A DNA stretch of 19,878 bases. Source: GCA-016699105 sp036518915 (GTDB lineage Bacteria > Patescibacteriota > Saccharimonadia > UBA4664). Position 1 is the stretch's first letter, and every line of letters begins with the position of its first letter. The notes under the pieces are model-generated. The model was not told the origin of the DNA and did not search any database. It saw only the letters and a program-made list of their open reading frames with translations. The translations under genes were made by a program, and so were the position numbers. The stretch is from contig DATDME010000002.1 of assembly GCA_036518915.1 (NCBI GenBank), forward strand, positions 1 through 19,878, in the 5' to 3' direction. Positions 1 to 6,013 of the stretch are shown one piece after another.

Positions 1-1
1 A

Positions 2-175
2 GCCTCAAACCGAATTATTGCTGGTATTCGTATTGTCTCCGAGCATGCCATTGGTGGAATGAAGCGCTACCGGGCAGCAGCTGAAGTCTACCGCAACCAC
101 CGGCCCAACATGGATGACCTGCTTATGAGGGTTTCCGCCGGTCTGTGGAACTTTCATCTCCAACAAACAACCTAG
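2..175 (+). CDS. DDE transposase, C-terminal end (partial, start lies outside the window)
   Basis: The open frame entering from the left edge encodes 57 residues and ends at TAG. It contains the block SEHAIGGMKRYR followed by LWNFHL near the end. This is the usual C-terminus of DDE_Tnp_4 / IS5-like transposases, where the E of SEHAIGGMKR is expected to be the last acidic residue of the DDE catalytic triad. The enzyme would cut and join the ends of its insertion sequence. Nothing can be said about the N-terminal part or whether the element is intact. I could not identify a terminal inverted repeat in the roughly 115 bases after the stop, so the right boundary of the element is undefined. Family call by motif pattern only. 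Confidence 0.72.
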   Translation, partial: ASNRIIAGIRIVSEHAIGGMKRYRAAAEVYRNHRPNMDDLLMRVSAGLWNFHLQQTT

Positions 176-252
176 CCTCATCAAAATGGGGATGGATTGG
201 TTGGGTGAGATTAATTGGCTACAAGTTTAGTAGTCACAACGCCAAACATAGA

Positions 253-258
253 TATACT
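253..258 (+). promoter_or_regulatory. Possible -10 box (TATACT) of the DUF2000 gene
   Basis: TATACT lies 33 bases before the GTG at 292, leaving room for a short leader with the Shine-Dalgarno sequence GAAGGA (281-286). No good -35 hexamer is visible at the expected spacing, so this is a weak call. Confidence 0.3.
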
Positions 259-291
259 ATCTAAGAATAGCGTGGAGCAAGAAGGAATACT

Positions 292-702
292 GTGGATAAA
301 AAATGTGTCATCATCGTAGACGGATCACTGCCGGCTGGGATCATAGCCAATGCGGCCGCTTGCCTAGGTTTCAGTCTAGGAAGTGTTTTACCGGATGAAG
401 TTGGCCCAGCTCAGGTTGACGCCAGCGGTACGCAACATGGGGGCCTGCTGAGCATACCTATTCCAATACTCACTACGGATTCCAAGCAGCTCCACAGCAT
501 TGTCGCCAGCGCGTACGAGGCGGATCTCGATCATGTGTATGACATGTCCGAAGCGGCCCAATCGTCCAAGACCCAGCAGGAATACGGTGACAAAATCCAA
601 AAGATAGCAGCGGGAGATATGAAGTATTGGGCGGTGGCTTGTTATGGGCCCAAGAAGACGGTGAATAAGCTATGTGGTAGTTTGCCGCTCTACAGGGGAT
701 GA
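292..702 (+). CDS. DUF2000 family protein (peptidyl-tRNA hydrolase-like fold)
   Basis: A 136-aa protein starting at GTG, chosen because GAAGGA sits 5 bases upstream and the N-terminus KCVIIVDGSLPAGIIANAAA is the typical beginning of DUF2000 proteins (conserved KxVhVVdxxLPxGxaaNaaA pattern). The hydrophobic segment GGLLSIPIPIL and the later YGPKKTVNKLCGSLPLYRG end also suit the family. DUF2000 proteins are about this length and are related in fold to PTH2/PTRHD1 peptidyl-tRNA hydrolases, but their biochemical role is not established, so no enzymatic activity is claimed. The gene stands alone next to a transposase remnant, and its base composition looks less GC-rich than the housekeeping genes further on, which fits an acquired or accessory gene. 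Confidence 0.7.
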   Translation: MDKKCVIIVDGSLPAGIIANAAACLGFSLGSVLPDEVGPAQVDASGTQHGGLLSIPIPILTTDSKQLHSIVASAYEADLDHVYDMSEAAQSSKTQQEYGDKIQKIAAGDMKYWAVACYGPKKTVNKLCGSLPLYRG

Positions 703-876
703 AAATAGCTTGCATATAACTTGCGCCTTTTAAGCTCTAGCTCTTTGAATAAGATAACCGAGCAGTAACTAAGGGCAATCCCGCGGATATCCGCAGGCGT
801 GTTACACACTAAGTCTTGACAGTACCCGCCTTGATCGTTCACTTGCGCTTAAGACTGCCGATCACCATTCCAGTGT
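703..876. other. Non-coding stretch between DUF2000 gene and the minus-strand operon end
   Basis: I see no supportable gene here. It contains a 12-bp perfect palindrome GCGGATATCCGC (783-794), a TTGACA (816-821) with no plus-strand gene behind it, and the 8-bp direct repeat CCGATCAC (858-865, repeated at 880-887 inside the end of the neighbouring gene). No convincing intrinsic terminator with a U-run is visible for either convergent gene. Confidence 0.4.
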
Positions 877-1137
877 TCACCGATCACGCTCGCCACGGTA
901 GTGCTCTTCTAAATCTTGCAGCCGGCGGGCGTAGGCCTCCAGCACGTCTTTGTCCTCGGTTAAGAGCGCCATGGTGACGCGGGTCCACTCGGTGAGCTTG
1001 GGCAGGTCGTCGTGGGTGAGCTCGTCTGGCTGCTTGGCCAAATGGAACAGGATATGCCGGGCCACAAACCGCCGCGCGGCCGGCCCCAGGTAGTCTTCGT
1101 TGATGGCCACGACAGCCTCAAAAATTTGCCCGCTCAT
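877..1137 (-). CDS. Conserved-looking small hypothetical protein (86 aa), third gene of the kinase operon
   Basis: I do not recognise the family. The 86-residue product is soluble, charged and predicted mostly helical: IFEAVVAINEDYLGPAARRF, then alternating helices with DELTHDDLPKLTEW and a basic/acidic tail LEEHYRGERDR. The ATG at 1137 is preferred over an in-frame ATG at 1170 because GGAGGAG lies just upstream of it, and because the longer version would begin with an Arg/Gly-rich stretch that merely reads a duplicated ribosome-binding site. It follows the 8-TM protein gene, from which it is separated by a 20-bp duplication and a 7-codon minicistron. Position in the operon suggests it works with the histidine kinase and membrane protein; this is inference. 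Confidence 0.72.
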   Translation of the reverse strand: MSGQIFEAVVAINEDYLGPAARRFVARHILFHLAKQPDELTHDDLPKLTEWTRVTMALLTEDKDVLEAYARRLQDLEEHYRGERDR

Positions 1138-1168
1138 AACGCCTCCTCCCCGCTCATAACGCCTCCTC
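1129..1168. repeat. Perfect 20-bp tandem duplication of the start/RBS region
   Basis: Bases 1129-1148 and 1149-1168 are identical 20-mers. Read on the minus strand each carries GAGGAGGCGTTATGAGCGGG, that is a Shine-Dalgarno sequence plus ATG. Because 20 is not a multiple of three, the two ATGs (1157 and 1137) are in different frames. Confidence 0.95.
1134..1157 (-). CDS. Predicted 7-codon minicistron (MSGEEAL) in the operon junction
   Basis: The first copy of the duplicated start site begins at ATG 1157, overlapping the TGA stop of the membrane-protein gene (ATGA). Reading from it gives MSGEEAL and a TGA at 1136-1134 that again overlaps the ATG (1137) of the 86-aa gene as ATGA. The peptide ends in the same EEAL as the upstream protein because it is the duplicated sequence. 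Whether it is translated is unknown; it could simply relay ribosomes by termination-reinitiation. Confidence 0.4.
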   Translation of the reverse strand: MSGEEAL

Positions 1169-2083
1169 AATGAGGGCTAGCTTACTGGCGCCCCGGGCAA
1201 CGAGCAAACCGCCAACGGCATAAATCGCCACAAACAGGTAAATAAGCAGCGAAAGGGTGGCCAGACCCAGACCGCGCAGGGCGGGGGTATTGAGCAAAAC
1301 CAGCTCCACCAAGATGGTAAACCCGATTGACGCCGCCAGGCCGGCCGCCAACCAGCGCAGCGCCGCCCGGTACACGCTGCCCTTGGCGAACCGGCTGTAA
1401 CGGTAGACGAAAAAGACGGCGGTCAGGCCCAGCCCCCAGGCAATAATCGACGGCAGGATGAGCGTGAAGAGCAGCACCGAGTGAGGCACCGCGAAGAACG
1501 GCACACCATCCGGGCTGGTGCCGTCGGCCTTGGTGCCAAAGAAAATCGTCACAAAAATTACCACAAACACGCAATAGGCCAGCCACCGGAGCGTCGTGCT
1601 ATGGTAGCTTGGCTCAACTGGCACCCGCTTGATCAGGCGGACCGAACCAAGGTAGAGCAGGCTAAATGCTACCACCAGCAGCGCGACCGGCAAGTGATTG
1701 CGCACAAACACCGCCGGCAGCACCAGCGCCGAGTGAGCAAACATGGCGGCCAAGCGGGGCAGGATCATGAGCGCCAGCACGTAGGCAAACAGCCAGCCCA
1801 AGCCTTGCGCAATCCGCGAAAACGCCGGCCCTTCCGGCGTCTTGGCCACCAGCCGGGCGTACCGGGCGAACCGCATTATCGATTGCGCCGCCAGCAGCCA
1901 AATTACCAGAATGGGCAATGCGAAGGTCAGACGGATAATATTAAGCGTGACATAGTCAAGCTGGTAGGATTGACTGGCCGAAATGTGCGCCATCACCACC
2001 GACAGCGTATACACGGTCCACACCGCCATCACCAGCCCATACACATACCAAGGCCCGTTTGGCCGAAGCAGGCTCATCTTCAT
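1154..2083 (-). CDS. Eight-TM integral membrane protein with internal 4+4 duplication, unknown function
   Basis: A 309-aa protein with about eight hydrophobic segments (approximately residues 11-33, 47-70, 91-115, 131-151, 165-183, 202-227, 241-265, 272-298). I recognise no named family. The two halves align without gaps at an offset of 154 residues: P57/P211, W62/W216, R74-Y75-x-R77 with R228-Y229-x-R231, and G94-L95 with G248-L249, so it arose by duplication of a 4-TM unit. The start at ATG 2083 overlaps the TGA of the histidine kinase gene as ATGA and has AAGGGG about 6 bases upstream; M3 (2077) is an alternative. Sitting between a soluble PAS kinase and a small soluble protein, it may be the membrane sensor or target of that kinase; this is inference. 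Confidence 0.75.
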   Translation of the reverse strand: MKMSLLRPNGPWYVYGLVMAVWTVYTLSVVMAHISASQSYQLDYVTLNIIRLTFALPILVIWLLAAQSIMRFARYARLVAKTPEGPAFSRIAQGLGWLFAYVLALMILPRLAAMFAHSALVLPAVFVRNHLPVALLVVAFSLLYLGSVRLIKRVPVEPSYHSTTLRWLAYCVFVVIFVTIFFGTKADGTSPDGVPFFAVPHSVLLFTLILPSIIAWGLGLTAVFFVYRYSRFAKGSVYRAALRWLAAGLAASIGFTILVELVLLNTPALRGLGLATLSLLIYLFVAIYAVGGLLVARGASKLALIEEAL

Positions 2084-3177
2084 GACTGACCCCTTGTTAT
2101 TGGTAGCACCACCCGGAAGGCCGAGCCTCCATGCCGCCGCGATTGCACGCTAATCGTCCCTCGATGCAAAGTGACGATGTTGTGGGCCAGGTATAAGCCG
2201 AGGCCAGACCCGCCCACGGAAGCCGATAGCTCATTGTCAATCCGCGTGAACTTGGTAAATAACTGCGGAATGTCTGACTTGGCGATCCCTACGCCGGTGT
2301 CTTGTACGTCGATGACTGCAAAATCGCCGCTCCGGCCGACGCGCACCTGAATGCGGCCGCCCAGCGGGGTGTACTTGCTGGCATTGGACACCAGGTTATC
2401 AACCACCATGCGCAGCTTTCGGGGGTCAGCCCACACTACAAGTGGCTTGCGGCTGCGGAACGTCACCTGCTGACGGCGGTGTTTGATTTCCGCGGCCTGC
2501 TCGGCCAGTGTCTCGCGCACCAGACCGGTGAGGTCCGTGGGCTCCAGTTCAAGCTCCATGCGGCCCGCGTCAATGCGCGCCACGTTTAAGATGTCCTCAA
2601 TGATTTGCAGCTGACGGTCATTGCCGGCAATGGCCTTCTGCAGATAACGCTTCTGCAGGTCAGTCAGCTCGCCAAAATCGCCGTCGGCTAGCATCGAGAG
2701 TATAGCTCGCACCCCCGAGGCCGGCGTGCGCAGCTGGTGCGACGCCAGCGTCACGAATTCGTCCTTGGCGATCTCCAACTGCTTGTCCTTGGTGATATCG
2801 CGGAACAGCTCAATGGCGCCGAGCGGCCGGCCGTCCACCAAGATCGGCGACACCGTCGCGAACACCGGCATGAGCGAGCCGTCCTTCCTGATGTAATGCA
2901 AAAGTTCTGATACCGCCTCACCCGACGTTAGCGCCCGGACGACCGGCCGCGACATGCTGGGAATAGGATTGCGGTGTTGGTCAGTGGCGACGACCGCGCC
3001 CGGGAACCAGGCCCCCAAGAGCTCGCTCTCTTGGTAGCCGAGCGCCTCGACCGCGTAGGGGTTTACCGCCGTAATCAAACCGTTGTCATCAATCGCGATC
3101 AGCCCCTCGCCCATGCTGTCAATCACTGCCCGAACCGTGACACTGCTGTCCTCGAGGCGGCCGGCACGGTTGCCCAT
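2080..3177 (-). CDS. Soluble PAS-domain sensor histidine kinase
   Basis: A 365-aa cytoplasmic two-component sensor kinase. It has a PAS/PAC domain (about residues 12-130), a HisKA dimerisation domain with phospho-acceptor H147 in the motif ASHQLRTP, and an HATPase_c domain: N box NLVSNASKY (261-269), G1 box DTGVG (293-297), F box LFTKF (306-310), G2 box GGSGLGL (322-328). All catalytic motifs are intact. There is no signal peptide or membrane segment. The start at ATG 3177 is chosen over an upstream in-frame ATG (3264) because GGGAGG lies a few bases before it and the PAS domain begins shortly after. No response regulator is encoded in this window, so it is an orphan kinase here. It is the first gene of a three-gene overlapping operon with an 8-TM protein, which could supply the membrane input a soluble kinase lacks. 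Confidence 0.9.
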   Translation of the reverse strand: MGNRAGRLEDSSVTVRAVIDSMGEGLIAIDDNGLITAVNPYAVEALGYQESELLGAWFPGAVVATDQHRNPIPSMSRPVVRALTSGEAVSELLHYIRKDGSLMPVFATVSPILVDGRPLGAIELFRDITKDKQLEIAKDEFVTLASHQLRTPASGVRAILSMLADGDFGELTDLQKRYLQKAIAGNDRQLQIIEDILNVARIDAGRMELELEPTDLTGLVRETLAEQAAEIKHRRQQVTFRSRKPLVVWADPRKLRMVVDNLVSNASKYTPLGGRIQVRVGRSGDFAVIDVQDTGVGIAKSDIPQLFTKFTRIDNELSASVGGSGLGLYLAHNIVTLHRGTISVQSRRHGGSAFRVVLPITRGQS

Positions 3178-3193
3178 AATCCTCCCGCCTATG

Positions 3194-3245
3194 ATTTTAC
3201 AGTTCCCACAATAGCCCCTTCGCGGGTGTGAACCAAGTGTAAAAT
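3194..3245. promoter_or_regulatory. Divergent promoter region with an 8-bp inverted repeat
   Basis: ATTTTACA (3194-3201) and TGTAAAAT (3238-3245) form a perfect inverted repeat separated by 36 bases between the kinase operon and the protease gene. On the minus strand TAAAAT (3199-3194) would suit as the -10 box of the kinase operon, giving a short leader that still holds its GGGAGG. A role as a shared operator is possible but unproven. Confidence 0.35.
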
Positions 3246-3276
3246 TGCCGAAACCGCAGCGCAACGGGCGGTGCTG

Positions 3277-3282
3277 TATAGT
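3277..3282 (+). promoter_or_regulatory. -10 box (TATAGT) for a predicted leaderless transcript of the CPBP protease gene
   Basis: TATAGT ends 7 bases before the ATG at 3290, and no Shine-Dalgarno sequence precedes that ATG. Transcription would begin at or next to the A of the start codon. No clear -35 box. Confidence 0.4.
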
Positions 3283-3289
3283 TAAAATT

Positions 3290-4018
3290 ATGCAAAGCCT
3301 GCGCCAGCTCTACCGTCAATTCCGGTCGGGATGGCTGTCCGTCACCCTGTTTTATGCCCTGCTGCTCGGCCTAGTGTTTGGCTTGTATGTGTGGGCGACG
3401 CGGCACCTTGGGGTCACGCTGCCGCCAGCTGCCCGGGCCCTGCCGATTGTGGTGGCGCCAGAGAGGCTGTGGGTGGGCTTAAACGCCGTTTGGCTCATCT
3501 TCGCATGGGGATTTACGCTGCAGCTACTGCTGGGATTGGTGTGGATTTGGCGCCGCCACCCCAAAGACGGCAACCTCGGGTTTTTACTGCGGCGCGGCGT
3601 GTGGCTGAGCGCCCACGCCGGCATTTTTGAGGAGCTCATCTTCCGCTACTATGGATACTTTGCCCTGGTTCTCGGCCTAGTGGCCCTCGACCGCTGGACG
3701 GCCGGGCGGCTGGCGCAGGCCGTGGCTGCCTGGGTCAACCCGCTGGTTAATGTAGTCACCCTCGGCCAGTTTGCTGACCAGTTTAACGCTGCCAGCTGGC
3801 CGCTCGGCCTGGCCGCCATCATCGGCGCCTGGTTCTTTCGCAACGCTCATGTGCACTATGGACCGCTCGCCAAGGCTAATGTGTGGGTGATCGGCGTGAT
3901 CATGTTTTGGCTGATGCTCCACTATGGGCTGGTGACGGCCATGGCCGCGCACATGCTCTATGATGTGGCCGTCTTTTTGGCGGTGGCGCTGATTAGCCCA
4001 CTGCAGCCGCGCCACTAA
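3290..4018 (+). CDS. CPBP family intramembrane metalloprotease (CAAX protease/ABI domain)
   Basis: A 242-aa multi-pass membrane protein with the three signature motifs of the CPBP (PF02517, Rce1-like) family in the right order: E114-E115-x3-R119, F183-x3-H187, and H221-x3-D225. These supply the glutamate and histidines proposed as the active site of this glutamate-type intramembrane protease. The N-terminus is cytoplasmic and basic (QLYRQFRSGW), followed by a first membrane segment at about 17-37. Bacterial members process or self-immunise against peptides, or have unknown substrates; no substrate is evident here. The start at 3290 is preferred to an in-frame ATG at 3245 because the latter adds a non-hydrophobic, poorly conserved-looking stretch and because TATAGT sits right before 3290. 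It is transcribed divergently from the kinase operon. Confidence 0.82.
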   Translation: MQSLRQLYRQFRSGWLSVTLFYALLLGLVFGLYVWATRHLGVTLPPAARALPIVVAPERLWVGLNAVWLIFAWGFTLQLLLGLVWIWRRHPKDGNLGFLLRRGVWLSAHAGIFEELIFRYYGYFALVLGLVALDRWTAGRLAQAVAAWVNPLVNVVTLGQFADQFNAASWPLGLAAIIGAWFFRNAHVHYGPLAKANVWVIGVIMFWLMLHYGLVTAMAAHMLYDVAVFLAVALISPLQPRH

Positions 4019-4046
4019 TTCATCACTTTCCGGCGAGCCTAAAGCG

Positions 4047-4055
4047 TGCTACCCT
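4047..4055 (+). promoter_or_regulatory. Extended -10 box (TGCTACCCT) before trigger factor gene
   Basis: TG-C-TACCCT lies 8 bases before the ATG at 4064, with a poor TTTCCG (4027-4032) as possible -35 at 17 bp spacing. No Shine-Dalgarno sequence is present, so the mRNA would carry 1-2 leader bases or none. Only partial match to consensus. Confidence 0.35.
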
Positions 4056-4063
4056 TAGACACT

Positions 4064-5344
4064 ATGGAAATTACGATCACCTCGCGCACCGAATCTACTG
4101 CTGAATTCACCGTCACCGTTGGGGCGGATGAACTTCGCGATATCAAAACTGAAGTTTACGACCACCTGCGACTGCGGGTGAAGGCCGCCGGCTTCCGGCC
4201 CGGCAAGGCGCCCGATATGATCATCGAGCGCGAGCTGGGCTTCAACACCGTGCAGGCCGAGGTAATTGACCACGCCCTGCAGCATACCTACATCCAGGCC
4301 GTCCGGCAGGAGGACCTGCAAGTGGTGTCGCAACCCAAGGTGAGCATTGAAAAGTTTGTGCCCTACGACGAGCTCGTCTACACCGTCAAAGTTGAGCTGT
4401 TGGCCACGCCCAAGCTGCCTGATTTCAAGAAGCTCAAGGTTAAACGCCCGGCCGTGACCGTTGACGAGGCTAAGGCCAACCAGATGGTTGAAGACCTCCG
4501 CCGCCGCGAAGCCGTCCGCCTTGATAGTGAACAGCCCGCCAAACAAGGCGATGAAATGAACTTTGATTTCAGCGGCACCAAGGACGGCGTGAAAGTGCCG
4601 GGCGCCAGCGCCAAAAACCAAACCTTGCAGCTGGGCTCGGGCAACTTCATCCCCGGCTTTGAAGATGAGCTGATTGGCCTGAGGAAGGGCGATGACAAAA
4701 CCTTCGGTATTCGCTTCCCCAAGGAGTATCACGAATCTTCCCTGGCTGACCAGGTCGTGACGTTTGAAATTCATGTCAACTCGGTGACCGAGCTGGTCCT
4801 ACCCGAGGTGGACGACGAGTTTGCCGCCAAAGTCGGACCCTTCAAGACTGCCCAGGAGCTCACCGACGACATCCGCGACCAGCTGCGCACCGAGGCCGAG
4901 GAAACCGCCGCCCGCGAGTACGAAAAAGCCGTGCTCGATAAGCTCCTGGCCGACAGCACCTACACCACGCCAGAGTCCCTCGTGCGCCAGCAGCTCACCC
5001 GCATGGAAGCTGAGCTGGAACAAAACCTGGCCTACGCCGGCCTTAATTTCGAGAAATACCTCGAGCTCACCAAGAAATCCCGCCCCGAAATTGAAGCCGA
5101 AATGCGCCCCGAAGCTGAGCGCCGTGTCGCCCTGGCCCTCGTCCTCACCGAAGTCGCCCAAGCCGAAAAGCTCGACGTGGCCGCCGCCGAACTCGACGCC
5201 GAAATTGACCGCCTCAAGGCGCAGTACCCCGATGCCGCCACCCAAAAAGAGCTAGATAACCCATCCACCCGCGAAGAGGTCTACAACCACCTCATGGCCA
5301 GCAAGGTTATCGCCAAGCTGCTCGAGTACGCCGAAAGCAAGTAG
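4064..5344 (+). CDS. tig: Trigger factor (ribosome-associated chaperone, peptidyl-prolyl isomerase)
   Basis: A 426-aa protein, close to the usual 430. The N-terminal ribosome-binding domain (about 1-115) has the signature GFRPGKAP at 43-50, which docks on ribosomal protein L23. An FKBP-like isomerase domain follows (about 150-240, with GSGNFIPGFEDELIGLRKGD), then a long helical C-terminal chaperone domain. It binds nascent chains at the ribosome exit. The start ATG 4064 is chosen over ATG 4046 because trigger factors begin almost directly with a beta-strand like MEITITSRTE. It directly precedes clpP, the common tig-clpP order, but clpX is not next in line. The clpP operator begins on the base after its stop codon. 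Confidence 0.97.
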   Translation: MEITITSRTESTAEFTVTVGADELRDIKTEVYDHLRLRVKAAGFRPGKAPDMIIERELGFNTVQAEVIDHALQHTYIQAVRQEDLQVVSQPKVSIEKFVPYDELVYTVKVELLATPKLPDFKKLKVKRPAVTVDEAKANQMVEDLRRREAVRLDSEQPAKQGDEMNFDFSGTKDGVKVPGASAKNQTLQLGSGNFIPGFEDELIGLRKGDDKTFGIRFPKEYHESSLADQVVTFEIHVNSVTELVLPEVDDEFAAKVGPFKTAQELTDDIRDQLRTEAEETAAREYEKAVLDKLLADSTYTTPESLVRQQLTRMEAELEQNLAYAGLNFEKYLELTKKSRPEIEAEMRPEAERRVALALVLTEVAQAEKLDVAAAELDAEIDRLKAQYPDAATQKELDNPSTREEVYNHLMASKVIAKLLEYAESK

Positions 5345-5371
5345 TTGGCACTCGCACTGTTTGAGTGCTAA
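5345..5371. promoter_or_regulatory. CIRCE operator (HrcA-binding site) upstream of clpP
   Basis: TTGGCACTC-N9-GAGTGCTAA matches the CIRCE consensus TTAGCACTC-N9-GAGTGCTAA at 17 of 18 arm positions with the exact 9-base spacer. CIRCE is bound by the heat-shock repressor HrcA, whose activity depends on the GroE chaperonin. It begins on the base right after the trigger factor stop codon. Confidence 0.93.
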
Positions 5372-5374
5372 TAT
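5345..5374 (+). promoter_or_regulatory. clpP promoter embedded in the CIRCE element
   Basis: TTGGCA (5345-5350, five of six to TTGACA) and TAATAT (5369-5374) are 18 bp apart, with TGC before the latter making an extended -10. Both boxes lie in or against the two CIRCE arms, so bound HrcA would block RNA polymerase directly. The one base deviating from CIRCE consensus (G at 5347) improves the -35 box. Confidence 0.65.
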
Positions 5375-5395
5375 GGTGTCGAGGAGATTTTGTAC

Positions 5396-5989
5396 ATGAA
5401 CCAGCGCAACGCATCAATTTTAGTGCCCACCGTGATCGAAAAAACCGCCCTGGGCGAGCGGGCCTACGATATTTATTCGCGCCTGCTCAAAGACCGCATC
5501 ATTTTTTTGGGGACCGAGGTGGACGACACCGTCGCCAACCTGGTAATTGCCCAGCTGCTGTTTTTGGAAAGCGAAGACGCCGAAAAAGACATCAAGCTCT
5601 ACATTAACTCGCCGGGCGGCAGCGTCTACGCCGGCCTCGCCATGCTCGACACCATGAACGCCGTCAAGCCAGATGTGAGCACCATCGTGGTGGGCATGGC
5701 CGCCAGCATGGGTGCCGTGCTGCTCTCGGCCGGGGCCAAGGGCAAGCGTTTTGCGCTGCCTAACGCCAAAGTCATGATCCACCAGGGCTCGGCCGGTTTT
5801 TCTGGCACGCCGTCGGATATTGAGATTACTGCCCGGGAAGTGCTAAAGTCACGGCAGAAGCTCGACGAAATCCTGGCCGAACGCACCGGAAAACCGATTG
5901 ACGAAATCCACCAAGACACCGACCGCGACTACTGGATGAGCTCCGACGAAGCCATGGCCTACGGCCTGGTCGACCACATCATCAAATAA
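5396..5989 (+). CDS. clpP: ATP-dependent Clp protease proteolytic subunit
   Basis: A 197-aa ClpP, normal length. The serine-protease triad is visible: S104 in GMAASMG, H129 in MIHQGSAG, and D178 in DTDRDYW. The substrate-channel region INSPGGSV (70-77) is intact. ClpP forms a double heptameric chamber that degrades proteins unfolded by ClpX, ClpA or ClpC; no such ATPase gene lies in this window. The ATG at 5396 is chosen because GAGGAG (5381-5386) is 9 bases upstream; the TTG at 5390 would be only 3 bases from it. It is preceded by a CIRCE operator, so heat-shock control by HrcA is predicted. The MFS gene 24 bases downstream may be co-transcribed. Confidence 0.97.
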   Translation: MNQRNASILVPTVIEKTALGERAYDIYSRLLKDRIIFLGTEVDDTVANLVIAQLLFLESEDAEKDIKLYINSPGGSVYAGLAMLDTMNAVKPDVSTIVVGMAASMGAVLLSAGAKGKRFALPNAKVMIHQGSAGFSGTPSDIEITAREVLKSRQKLDEILAERTGKPIDEIHQDTDRDYWMSSDEAMAYGLVDHIIK

Positions 5990-6013
5990 TTCCTAAACAC
6001 AAAGGTACCTAGC

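Noticed and set aside
783..794. 12-bp palindrome GCGGATATCCGC as an operator or terminator
   Set aside because: It has no loop and no U-run, and no promoter for a supported gene lies nearby. A perfect palindrome of this size can occur by chance in GC-rich DNA.
816..821. TTGACA as the -35 box of a plus-strand promoter
   Set aside because: There is no -10 box at proper spacing and no plus-strand gene downstream before the convergent operon.
858..887. Direct repeat CCGATCAC as an attachment site
   Set aside because: Eight bases with a 14-base gap only, no integrase or tRNA gene near, and the second copy is within coding sequence.
1481..2089. Long plus-strand open frame (202 aa) opposite the 8-TM membrane protein gene
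   Set aside because: Its product is Arg/His/Gln-rich with no fold-like pattern, and it mirrors the reading frame of a clear membrane protein. GC-rich codon bias keeps the opposite strand free of stops.
4055..4774. Minus-strand open frame (239 aa) opposite trigger factor
   Set aside because: It is antisense to a well-conserved gene, has no Shine-Dalgarno sequence or known motif, and its repetitive composition is what the reverse strand of such codons gives.
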